The position numbers and the translations under genes were made by a program. The notes beneath the pieces are model-generated. The model was given only the letters and a program-made list of their open reading frames with translations, was not told where the DNA came from and did not search any database. Below, piece after piece: positions 8,835 through 15,749 of a DNA stretch of 32,344 nucleotides. This DNA is from Bacillota bacterium (GTDB lineage Bacteria; Bacillota; SHA-98; Ch115). Where the stretch lies: NCBI GenBank assembly GCA_013178415.1, contig JABLXA010000026.1, forward strand, positions 1 to 32,344, written 5' to 3'. The first letter of the stretch is position 1, and each line of letters begins with the position of its first letter.

Positions 8835-10084
8835 GGCAGTGTCACCTCCACAGCGCCTTGATGCGTAAGCCTCCTGAGGAAATCCTCGATCGGGGCGTAA
8901 TCATTGGCGGAAACAGGAACCTTTACCTCTGTGTTTCTGCCACGCACTTCGCCTGATATACTGATCCTGGCGCCTGCAGGTAGGAATTCGCAGGGCAAGA
9001 AGGTCAATACCGGCACGTACTGCGTCACCTTGTCGTTTTTTAAAGGATGAATATGAATGAAAAGTGGACTCGCGCGGCGCCCAGAGGATTCACCACCGCC
9101 GCCGGCCACATTTACAGACGCCTTTCTGCTGTCCTTAGGAAGACTGGTAAAAAAGTAGTTGTGGGGCAGTCCGAATACCACGCGGCGGGGAGCCTTATCA
9201 GCTTTGCCCTTTGTAAGAAAATCGGCAATCAGGTCGTGGTCATCAGGGAAGTTCCTCTGCCTCTTGAAAGACCTGAAATTCAACATTTCGGCCCCCACAT
9301 AAGCTAGGGCCTGTTCCCAGCTATTCTTGGGCTGCGCGACTACTATTTTCGTGCCCTGGCAAAACCTGGTGTAGGGAATCTCATCATCTTGTCCACCGTT
9401 TTGTCCACCGTTCGCCGTGTCCGTCCCGGTATCGCTGGTGGACTGGTTGCGCCAGGCAGAAATCAGCCCTCTCAGCAAACGTGCCAATTCCACTGGGGTT
9501 CTGACGCTATCAGCGGCAAAGATATCCGGGACCCGCAGGCCGGTCACATCAAGGTGTTCAAGCCCAATAGAACCATACCCACGCCTGCTCCGCGACCCGG
9601 CACCGCCAAAGTGCCAAAAAGCCCAGAGGCTTCGTAATACCCATTGAATATCCTTAGGGTCAGCTTGCGGGTGGAAGGTAAGGTCAAGCTGGAATGTGGA
9701 GCCCGGCGCGAAGCATTCGCGAACCGGAGTACAGCCATTCGGACCCGTCGACTTTGTCACACCATATCCAAGGTAGGCCAGGCCACTCCCAGACCATTCA
9801 TGCCCCTTGGGGAGGCTGGAAACCTTCTGAACTGACAGTTCCCTGACGTTCAGCAGGACTAGAGACTGTCCTGCCGGCTGCCCCGCAGAATCCTTAAATT
9901 CCGATGTGCTGCCAAATATCCTGGCTTCCTGCATACAGTCAAACCTGAGCGTACGGAACCAAAACCTCAGGAGCCCTTTAAAGCTAGCAGCACGCAACTC
10001 CGCCCGGGTATTCTGCGCGCCCCCCATGAAGAGCGGGGTCGTAACTCGCAATACAACACTTACTTTCCTCAATTCCCGCACCAC
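8831..10084 (-). CDS. cmr1: Type III-B CRISPR RAMP protein Cmr1
   Basis: 417 aa. It begins VVLRVTTPLFMGGAQNTRAE, followed by AASFKGLLRFWFRTL, both standard for Cmr1, the subunit capping the 3' end of the crRNA. GAGSRSRRGYGSI is the glycine/arginine RNA-binding loop. The likely start is the GTG at 10084. The first 16 nt overlap a short upstream coding remnant, which suggests the original operon had at least one gene before cmr1. The C-terminal half after about residue 270 is more variable. Confidence 0.92.
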   Translation of the reverse strand: MVRELRKVSVVLRVTTPLFMGGAQNTRAELRAASFKGLLRFWFRTLRFDCMQEARIFGSTSEFKDSAGQPAGQSLVLLNVRELSVQKVSSLPKGHEWSGSGLAYLGYGVTKSTGPNGCTPVRECFAPGSTFQLDLTFHPQADPKDIQWVLRSLWAFWHFGGAGSRSRRGYGSIGLEHLDVTGLRVPDIFAADSVRTPVELARLLRGLISAWRNQSTSDTGTDTANGGQNGGQDDEIPYTRFCQGTKIVVAQPKNSWEQALAYVGAEMLNFRSFKRQRNFPDDHDLIADFLTKGKADKAPRRVVFGLPHNYFFTSLPKDSRKASVNVAGGGGESSGRRASPLFIHIHPLKNDKVTQYVPVLTFLPCEFLPAGARISISGEVRGRNTEVKVPVSANDYAPIEDFLRRLTHQGAVEVTLP

Positions 10085-10257
10085 CTCGCAATCGAGATCT
10101 TCCGGCGCACCGACACAAGCTCGAACCTTAGTCCGTAGCCCTCCGCCACAAACCCGGACCCGGGCCCGTAGCTCGCCAGTATCTGCACTTGATGCTCATT
10201 GCTAGACTTGACCCTATCCAAAATCTCCTTCTGGGGAATCCGCCAGGAATCGGTGTT
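10069..10257 (-). pseudogene. C-terminal coding remnant upstream of cmr1, unidentified
   Basis: An open minus-strand frame of about 62 codons runs from just after a TAG at 10258 to a TGA at 10069-10071. It includes QILASYGPGSGFVAEGYGL and RFELVSVRRKISIARW, and overlaps cmr1 by 16 nt in the same way as true operon neighbours. The DNA is GC-rich like cmr1, while sequence beyond 10258 turns AT-rich, suggesting the 5' part was lost there. A TTG with AGGAG just upstream could still allow a product of about 50 aa. I do not recognise the family. Lost Cas6, CARF effector or another ancillary gene are all possible. Confidence 0.45.
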
Positions 10258-10713
10258 CTAAAAATTCTTGCGGAATTCATTCCGTAATAAGGTAGAATGA
10301 GACTCTAATCTGCTGCATCTGAAATTGGGTTGGAGATCGCCCCACTTTCTGGAATAATTCGACGCCATTCCCCATATTCCTTTATCGAAATGTCCTTTAG
10401 ATTGAGCGGGTTCCCGCAGGAATCGCATAGTAGAGGTGTTCGGGAGGTTGCATTGCCCGGGTACGAAGCCTCTCGACATAGATCAAGCCAGATAGATCAG
10501 GCCAGAAGAAAAATTAGGATTAATCAGAACCCTGCGGCCACAGGCAAAGGGACTGAGTCACCGATTGACCAAACCGGGCAGCTCCGGTGGCACGATAATT
10601 TGTACAAAATACCTATCCTTGCGGAGGAAAACCCCGCCCAAGGTGGAATATTTAAATAAGGATAGAGGGCTGAAGGTTCTGATAAATCTGTATTGATGTC
10701 AGGAGCGCGCCTT
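10258..10713. other. Non-coding stretch upstream of the cmr operon
   Basis: No convincing gene is seen. Composition is lower in GC than on either side. A strong hairpin, CCTTG-CGG-AGG with loop AAAA and a CAAGG closing arm, occupies 10617-10643. A short direct repeat, AGATAGATCA, occurs near 10490-10503. The cmr promoter should lie here, but I could not place a convincing -35/-10 pair. Confidence 0.4.
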
Positions 10714-10789
10714 ATTGCGATTCCCGGCCTTATAACGAGGGGATCGAGATGTTGCAACCCTTACCCTTAGCCCGATGACGAGGGGATTG
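10714..10789 (+). CRISPR. Two degenerate CRISPR repeats with a 1-nt gap
   Basis: The second unit (10751-10789) matches the repeat at 218-253 over GTTGCA, CCTT and the 19-base core CCCGATGACGAGGGGATTG, but carries a 6-bp tandem duplication of ACCCTT. The first unit (10714-10749) has the exact 36-nt length and about two thirds identity, including AACGAGGGGAT. Only one base separates them, so any spacer is gone. Both point the same way as the left-hand repeat. This looks like a collapsed array end. Confidence 0.6.
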
Positions 10790-10805
10790 TCGCACGGAGG
10801 AAGCA

Positions 10806-10835
10806 ATGAAAAAGGAATGGGAAGTGGGAAGATGA
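10806..10835 (+). promoter_or_regulatory. Possible 9-codon leader ORF coupled to the URO-D gene
   Basis: GGAGG at 10796-10800 is the best ribosome site here and sits 5 nt from an ATG at 10806. That frame encodes MKKEWEVGR and stops with TGA overlapping the ATG at 10832 (ATGA). The URO-D start itself has only a weak GGGAAG. This suggests translational coupling through a leader peptide, but it could be fortuitous. Confidence 0.35.
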
Positions 10836-12301
10836 ATACGGAACAAGTTTACCAGGAACGGCTTCGGCGTTATGTGACGGCGATGCGAAACGGGAAGCCC
10901 GACCGGATCCCGATCCGGCCGTTTGCCGCCGAATTCACAGCCAAGTTTGCAGGCTACACCTGTCAAGAAGTGACGCATGATTATGAGAAGGCTTTCGACG
11001 CGGTCCGCAAATGCGCTGCCCACTTCGATTGGGATGCTGTTGTCGGCAATATGGTCTATGTATGGACCGGGCTTACCCAGGCCATTGGCTTGAAGTACTA
11101 TGGGGTTCCCGGGATCGATCTGCCCCCGAACACAGGCTTTCAGTATCGCGAACCCCCGGAGGGCCAGGCGTTCATGCGGGCTGATGAGTACGACCAGCTC
11201 ATCGAGGACCCGACCGGCTTCTTGTTTAACGTTTGGCTGCCACGCGTGTCGCAAGATGTGTGTCCCCCGGGCACACCCGCCACATACCGCAATAACCTAT
11301 CCTTCCTGAAGGGCGGGATGGCGATGATGCAATACTTCAGCGCCCTGGGGGAGCAAAGTGCGCGCCTGCGGTCGGAGTTCGGCATGGTGTCGGCTATTTC
11401 CGGCATATTGAAGGCCCCGTTTGATATACTGGCAGACAAGCTGCGCGGCTATGTTGGGCTTGCAATGGATATGCTCGAGCGGCCGGATAAGGTGCTTGCT
11501 GCCTGCGAAGCCCTGATGCCGCATCTATTGCACGTCGCTCTCGGCGGCGCAGACCCCGAGAAGAACGTCCCGGTAGGCCTCTGGATGCATCGCGGCTGCG
11601 TCCCATTCTTCTCCCCGGAACAGTTCGATTCCCATTACTGGCCGACCCTCAAGCCGGTCATCGAGGAGCTGTGGGCGCACGGTCACCAGACCCTCTTCTA
11701 TGCCGAAGGGGACTGGAACCGCCATCTCCACCGGTTCGCCGAGCTGCCCGATGCGAGCATCGTTTATCATGTCGACAGGGGCGACATCTTCGAGGTTCAC
11801 AGGAAGCTCGGCCATAAGTTCTGCCTGAGCGGCGGCATACCAAACCTCATCCTGGCCATAGGGTCGCCGGATGAGGTCCGGGACCATTGCAAGAAGGTAA
11901 TCGACGGAGTAGCGCGAGACGGGGGCTACATCCTCGATGCCAGCGCCATCATCCAGAACGACGCCAGGGTTGAGAACATTGAGGCCATGACGGATTTCGT
12001 CAGGGAATATGGTGTCTACTCATCATCGAGTTCCCCCCAGGGTTCTATCACTGCCCATGCTGGACCGGAAAAGGAGAAGGCGGACCTTGCCCCGAACCTG
12101 GACCCGGGCGACCGGATTCCGGGATCCGCCGGGTCGAAAGCCGCCCTCGGCAAAGCTGCTCCCGGTGTCTGCATCCCCTGGGATGAGAAAGCGAAGGAAC
12201 TCCCCTACATTACGGGCGATCCCGATCTCGCCCGGCAGATCTGGGAGAAGATCGATAACCTTGGCCACATGTACATCTGGCATTGCCTGGTGTCCTTCTA
12301 A
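10832..12301 (+). CDS. Uroporphyrinogen decarboxylase (URO-D)/MtaA-like family protein
   Basis: 489 aa from the ATG at 10832. The longest frame opens at 10775 inside the relic CRISPR repeat and is unlikely. The fold is suggested by the N-terminal RYVTAMRNGKPDRIPIRPF, mid-region GLWMHRGCVPFFSPEQF, and FCLSGGIPNLILAIGSPDEV then DGGYILDASAIIQNDARVEN, all placed as in URO-D and corrinoid methyltransferase MtaA/MtbA proteins. The HxC zinc motif of MtaA is not evident at the expected place (FYAEGDWNRHL), so methyl-transfer chemistry is uncertain. About 80 extra C-terminal residues, Ser/Pro-rich then ending WEKIDNLGHMYIWHCLVSF, go beyond the family core. No corrinoid protein gene is adjacent, so the substrate is unknown. 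Confidence 0.8.
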   Translation: MNTEQVYQERLRRYVTAMRNGKPDRIPIRPFAAEFTAKFAGYTCQEVTHDYEKAFDAVRKCAAHFDWDAVVGNMVYVWTGLTQAIGLKYYGVPGIDLPPNTGFQYREPPEGQAFMRADEYDQLIEDPTGFLFNVWLPRVSQDVCPPGTPATYRNNLSFLKGGMAMMQYFSALGEQSARLRSEFGMVSAISGILKAPFDILADKLRGYVGLAMDMLERPDKVLAACEALMPHLLHVALGGADPEKNVPVGLWMHRGCVPFFSPEQFDSHYWPTLKPVIEELWAHGHQTLFYAEGDWNRHLHRFAELPDASIVYHVDRGDIFEVHRKLGHKFCLSGGIPNLILAIGSPDEVRDHCKKVIDGVARDGGYILDASAIIQNDARVENIEAMTDFVREYGVYSSSSSPQGSITAHAGPEKEKADLAPNLDPGDRIPGSAGSKAALGKAAPGVCIPWDEKAKELPYITGDPDLARQIWEKIDNLGHMYIWHCLVSF

Positions 12302-12358
12302 CACTACAAGTCAGCGTGACGAGTCAGGAAAACAATATTGTCAGGGATACCAGGGACG

Positions 12359-12736
12359 CTATTCAGACTCGAGTTCGACATCGGGAGACTCCTCCAGGTC
12401 AGCTTCGGTTATGTTCGCTTTGGCCATAACCTCTTTTAATGAGAGAAGCTTTGCGTTAGTAGGATCAGCGGCGGACATAACACGGCGGAGCGATTCAAGC
12501 TCCAGGAGGAGCTCGGAGCTTTCTTGAGCCTTTTGCCAGAGGGCCTCAAACTTCTCATAATCCATTATAGTAGCCTTAGGTTTGGACCCTGAGAACATCA
12601 CAAGGTAGGGTTGATGCCGTAGCTTTGATTCCACCTGTGATCTCCATTTGCGCTGAACTTCGCTGGAACCTATTATTTGCTCTTTCGTAAAGGTCGGTTT
12701 CGTAAATTTACTCAAATTAGGCACCCCCGAACTCAC
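12359..12736 (-). CDS. Phd/YefM-like antitoxin, orphan
   Basis: 125 aa. The GTG start at 12736 has a textbook AGGAGG 7 nt upstream and a consensus promoter about 65 nt away. The segment QPYLVMFSGSKPKATIMDYE followed by KFEALWQKAQE resembles the Phd/YefM pattern (a strand-turn-strand with G-K-P and then YE-x-Y/F). Two acidic helices follow, ending ADLEESPDVELESE. No toxin gene lies next to it on the same strand. Family membership is inferred from pattern only; a stand-alone DNA-binding regulator is the alternative. Confidence 0.6.
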   Translation of the reverse strand: MSSGVPNLSKFTKPTFTKEQIIGSSEVQRKWRSQVESKLRHQPYLVMFSGSKPKATIMDYEKFEALWQKAQESSELLLELESLRRVMSAADPTNAKLLSLKEVMAKANITEADLEESPDVELESE

Positions 12737-12797
12737 CGTAAATCCTCCTTCCTATCGTATGGATTGCTGAAGCGAAATATGAATAGCTCACGTAGTT

Positions 12798-12826
12798 ATT
12801 ATCACATTGAAATACATGAATATCAA
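12798..12826 (-). promoter_or_regulatory. Sigma-A promoter for the Phd-like gene
   Basis: Read on the minus strand: -35 TTGATA (12826-12821), 17-nt spacer, -10 GATAAT (12803-12798). It points at the GTG at 12736. Confidence 0.65.
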
Positions 12827-12937
12827 GTAGTTTCTTTATACCTGAAGAAAGATAAGGCAGGACAGGTTAAGGCTCTCATATCGATGGCTAGTAGAAGGTG
12901 GATACAGGAGGCAGCGTACAGTCCTTACATGATGTAA

Positions 12938-12966
12938 CCAGAACGATGCCAGGGTTGAGAATATTG
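12938..12966 (+). repeat. 29-bp copy of a URO-D gene segment
   Basis: CCAGAACGATGCCAGGGTTG and the following bases match 11953-11981 inside the URO-D gene at 27 of 29 positions, both differences being C-to-T. The flanks do not align convincingly. This looks like a leftover from a decayed paralogue or a short templated insertion. Confidence 0.5.
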
Positions 12967-12968
12967 TA

Positions 12969-13216
12969 TTAATTCAAATAACTCCTGGGCGAGGGGGCCT
13001 GTTGTGGGTACTGGACAGGGTCTATTCCTTTCCAAATATCCTTGTCCAGGTTACGGAGCGTAGCCGCAAGATCCTTGGGTTTCTTCATCATGTGAAGAGA
13101 GTCCCCCGCTCATCCATTTCAATAAGGATCTCATCCACTTCCTGGATGTCTATTTTATGTCGAATGCTGACTGGTAGTATCATAGTTCCACGTTTTCCAA
13201 TTCGAACCACAGGCAT
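12969..13216 (-). pseudogene. AbrB/MazE-type antitoxin, frameshifted
   Basis: An ATG at 13216 (GAGGTG 7 nt upstream) starts MPVVRIGKRGTMILPVSIRH, a SpoVT-AbrB swapped-hairpin domain, but hits TGA at 13088 after 42 codons. A -1 frame, opening at overlapping ATGs (13091, 13088), continues KKPKDLAATLRNLDKDIWKG and IDPVQY to a stop at 12969. That tail is typical of the C-terminal half of the same roughly 80-aa antitoxins. One missing base near 13090-13100 would explain it. The partner toxin, usually a PIN-domain VapC, is absent. Re-initiation at ATGATG could still give two pieces. Confidence 0.7.
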
Positions 13217-13321
13217 ACTAGATCACCTCAACGAATTATTTCCCACGATTCCTTCATAAAACAAGGACTGTGCCGTTACTTGTCGAATATTTGGGAGTAA
13301 AAGATGCCATGAGGCCATGTG

Positions 13322-13348
13322 AACCCACTTTCTGAAAAGCGGGTTTTT
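13322..13348 (+). terminator. Rho-independent terminator or attenuator
   Basis: AACCC-A-CTTT pairs with AAAG-C-GGGTT across a CTGA loop, followed by five T. It stands 84 nt before the GTG of the MFS-LuxR gene on the same strand, with no plus-strand gene closely upstream. It could insulate that gene or attenuate its leader. Confidence 0.65.
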
Positions 13349-13432
13349 GTATATCACCTCATACATACATTTTTATTTAAGTAAGGTATTTCAGACTCGT
13401 CACAGGCTGAATTATTCCTGGAGGCTTATTTT

Positions 13433-15028
13433 GTGGCTATCAAAGGTTATTATGTAAAAGCTTTGAGGGATTACGGGTTTCTTGGTGTTATAATGGGATT
13501 TTTCTTCGGTTGGCTTCTAACATTCCCGATGCTTGGTCCATCTCTCATGGCCCTCGCTGCCAGCCGGGGTGTAGATTCAACGAACATCGGGGTTATATTC
13601 ATAGCATTTCACGCCTTTGGCCTGGTAATATACGGCATATGGGGTCCACATTGCCGCACGCAGTTTGTATATAGAATGAATTATATGCATGTTACTGGCA
13701 AGGTGGCTGATGCTGTTGACAATATTATTATTGACAATATTATGATGAAGCTCTCCTGCCTTCTGTGCTTTGGGTTAACCCTGGCCTTCATATCTACCCA
13801 TCATAATGCCTGGTTGTGGCTGGCCTCCATGCTGGGCTTGGCGTCCTCCCCATTTGTCATAACTGTGGCTTCTACAATTGCCCGAGCTGTCCCGCTGGAC
13901 GAGCGGGGCCGGGTGCTCTCGTTCGCCATGGTTATCGCCAATATCATATTCTATATTCATACCGCGTTTGGGCCCTTTCTGAGGCCCTCTCTAGTTGCGC
14001 CTGCAAGCGCGGGCTGGCTTCTTATTCCATTAGTTATTCTTCATTTTAATCTTAGGCCGTCATGTGTGCGGGAATGGCGTTATTCTGGAGCTTATGGGGA
14101 AGAGCGCGGGCATGGAGTGAGAGATTTCCCGTTGCATTTAGCCATTCTGATAGTAAGTTTTTACGTTATAGCAGGGTTCGCGTACCAGGTTATCTTCCCC
14201 ACCCTCGCTTCAGTTCATAATCTCGACAGATATTATAACGCCTTGCCATATATTTTCGTCAGTATACTCGGCGGGCAAATCTCTGATAGCGTTGGGAGAC
14301 GCCCGCTCGCGTACGCTGGTTTCATAAATCTTGGGGTAGCTACGGCCATCTTCCCTCTCATGAAGGGGGCCTCGGGATATTTTATAACCCAGACGCTCAT
14401 CCAGGGGGCATATGCTTGCATTGACCTTTTCATCTGGGTCACCCTCGCTGATATCGCTCCCAGGGACCGGGCTAGTTGGTACTATGGTATAGGTCTCGGT
14501 TTGAACGTGCTGGCTATCTTCATCGGCATGTTTCTAATTCGCCTTTTTCTACACATGCCTCAAATGGACCTTGAAGAAACGTGTTTGGCCGCGAGCATTA
14601 TAATGTTTTTGGGCGTTCTGGGGCTAGCCGGGCTCAAGGAGACATTACAGGGCCAGCCTTCTATTGGGAAAAAGGTTCAATTCCCTATTACCAACGAGGG
14701 TGATGATAATTCATGTGCGATGATGTCTTCTGTTTCTGCTTTATCCTCATCGCGAGCACCGAAAGGGCTAGAAAATGTTGTAGATCAATATATTCTAGCT
14801 TTGTTGGGCTCAGAGTATAACCTCACTCCTCGTGAATTAGAGATCACAGGGTTGCTTCTACAGGGTTTATCTAACAATGCAATAGAGAAGAAACTTCTCA
14901 TTTCGAAGGGAACCCTCAAAACACACCTGCGACATATCTTCCAAAAGATAGGTGTAGCCAACCGTAAAGAGCTCCTGCTCCGCTTCACACATTTTTTAAT
15001 CTCTGATTTGGGTCCCAATAACCGGTAA
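13433..15028 (+). CDS. MFS-type membrane protein fused to a LuxR helix-turn-helix
   Basis: 531 aa starting at GTG 13433, with GGAGG about 8 nt upstream. Residues 1 to about 410 form some 12 hydrophobic segments in a major-facilitator layout, for example GFLGVIMGFFFGWLLTFPML and GGQISDSVGRRPLAYAGF, the latter resembling the loop motif DxxGRR. After a linker of about 50 residues, LTPRELEITGLLLQGLSNNA and IEKKLLISKGTLKTHLRHIF (about 464-516) form a LuxR/GerE HTH. Such fusions are thought to sense a ligand at the membrane and bind DNA directly. Ligand and target are unknown. An internal 13-bp direct repeat (13716-13728, 13731-13743) encodes VDNIIIDNI. Confidence 0.85.
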   Translation: MAIKGYYVKALRDYGFLGVIMGFFFGWLLTFPMLGPSLMALAASRGVDSTNIGVIFIAFHAFGLVIYGIWGPHCRTQFVYRMNYMHVTGKVADAVDNIIIDNIMMKLSCLLCFGLTLAFISTHHNAWLWLASMLGLASSPFVITVASTIARAVPLDERGRVLSFAMVIANIIFYIHTAFGPFLRPSLVAPASAGWLLIPLVILHFNLRPSCVREWRYSGAYGEERGHGVRDFPLHLAILIVSFYVIAGFAYQVIFPTLASVHNLDRYYNALPYIFVSILGGQISDSVGRRPLAYAGFINLGVATAIFPLMKGASGYFITQTLIQGAYACIDLFIWVTLADIAPRDRASWYYGIGLGLNVLAIFIGMFLIRLFLHMPQMDLEETCLAASIIMFLGVLGLAGLKETLQGQPSIGKKVQFPITNEGDDNSCAMMSSVSALSSSRAPKGLENVVDQYILALLGSEYNLTPRELEITGLLLQGLSNNAIEKKLLISKGTLKTHLRHIFQKIGVANRKELLLRFTHFLISDLGPNNR

Positions 15029-15572
15029 AATGCCCCTCCCAGGGTGTGCTTCTGGGGGCATCCTAACTAAATCAGTGCGCATAAATCTTTACCACTTATG
15101 GGGATCACCTTCTTGATATTACTACCATACCTCATACCTCGGGATGATAGTAATATTTTGATTTCCGGAAGGATGCGATAACAGGCGGTCATCTTTACAT
15201 CATCCCTAAGGACGATTGACAAGGTGAGGAGTAATGGCACATTCTGAATTAAGGCATTTTGAAAGATAGTAATAGGTGACGAAGGAAATAGACGAGCGGC
15301 CTTCTAACCAGAGTCATTGCGCCGCCAGGGGGGATAACGCTAAGAGGGTAAAGGACGAAGGGTACGAGGTCTGGGTGAATACGAAAACATAGCCAGAGTT
15401 GGAGCCAATGAAGACTGCCCTTTACCCGGTCGCTTGGGGCTGTTCGAGGCAATAGCGAGACCGGCCACTGGCCATCCTTACTCTGCTCTTCTGGTGAATG
15501 TTATAGCTTTATGTTTTTGCAGAGTTGGGGAAATGAAACGAGTAGGAGCAAGGTGGTGGGTGGATAGATGCT
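15029..15572. other. Intergenic stretch, no confident gene
   Basis: Just past the MFS-LuxR stop, TGCCCC..CAG and CTGGGGGCA (about 15031-15061) can form an imperfect hairpin without a T-run, possibly the gene's terminator. The rest shows no open frame with a ribosome site and recognisable product. Confidence 0.35.
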
Positions 15573-15749
15573 ATGGGGGCGACGATTGAGGCGATATTAT
15601 TATACAGAATATGGGAAATTTATGGCTTATCTTTTAACTTCATTATTAGCCTTGATGTTGGTGGGTTTGATAGCCTTATTAATTCGGTTTATGACATAGG
15701 AAAGGATCTATATTCATTCTTCGTTTCAGGGGAGGAGATGATAATTTGA
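15573..15749 (+). CDS. Possible 58-aa small protein coupled to the lipoprotein gene
   Basis: An ATG at 15573 opens 58 codons (MGATIEALLLYRIWEIYGLS and onward to SFFVSGEEMII) that stop at a TGA overlapping the TTG start of the next gene (TTGA). The upstream G-rich GGTGGTGGGTGG is a weak ribosome site. The product is moderately hydrophobic, with no recognised domain. The overlap is suggestive, but the frame could be open by chance. Confidence 0.3.
   Translation: MGATIEAILLYRIWEIYGLSFNFIISLDVGGFDSLINSVYDIGKDLYSFFVSGEEMII

Noticed and set aside
10258-10479. 73-codon minus-strand frame upstream of the cmr1 remnant
   Set aside because: AT-rich, no recognisable motif, and separated by an in-frame TAG from the plausible coding part.
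10775-10831. Longer start for the URO-D gene at 10775
   Set aside because: That ATG lies inside the degenerate CRISPR repeat and has no ribosome site; the homologous region begins at MNTEQVYQERL (10832).
13716-13743. 13-bp direct repeat as a mobile-element footprint
   Set aside because: It lies in frame within the MFS gene and simply encodes a repeated DNI stretch.
15249-15452. 67-codon minus-strand frame in the 15.0-15.6 kb gap
   Set aside because: No ribosome site or domain; appears open by chance.
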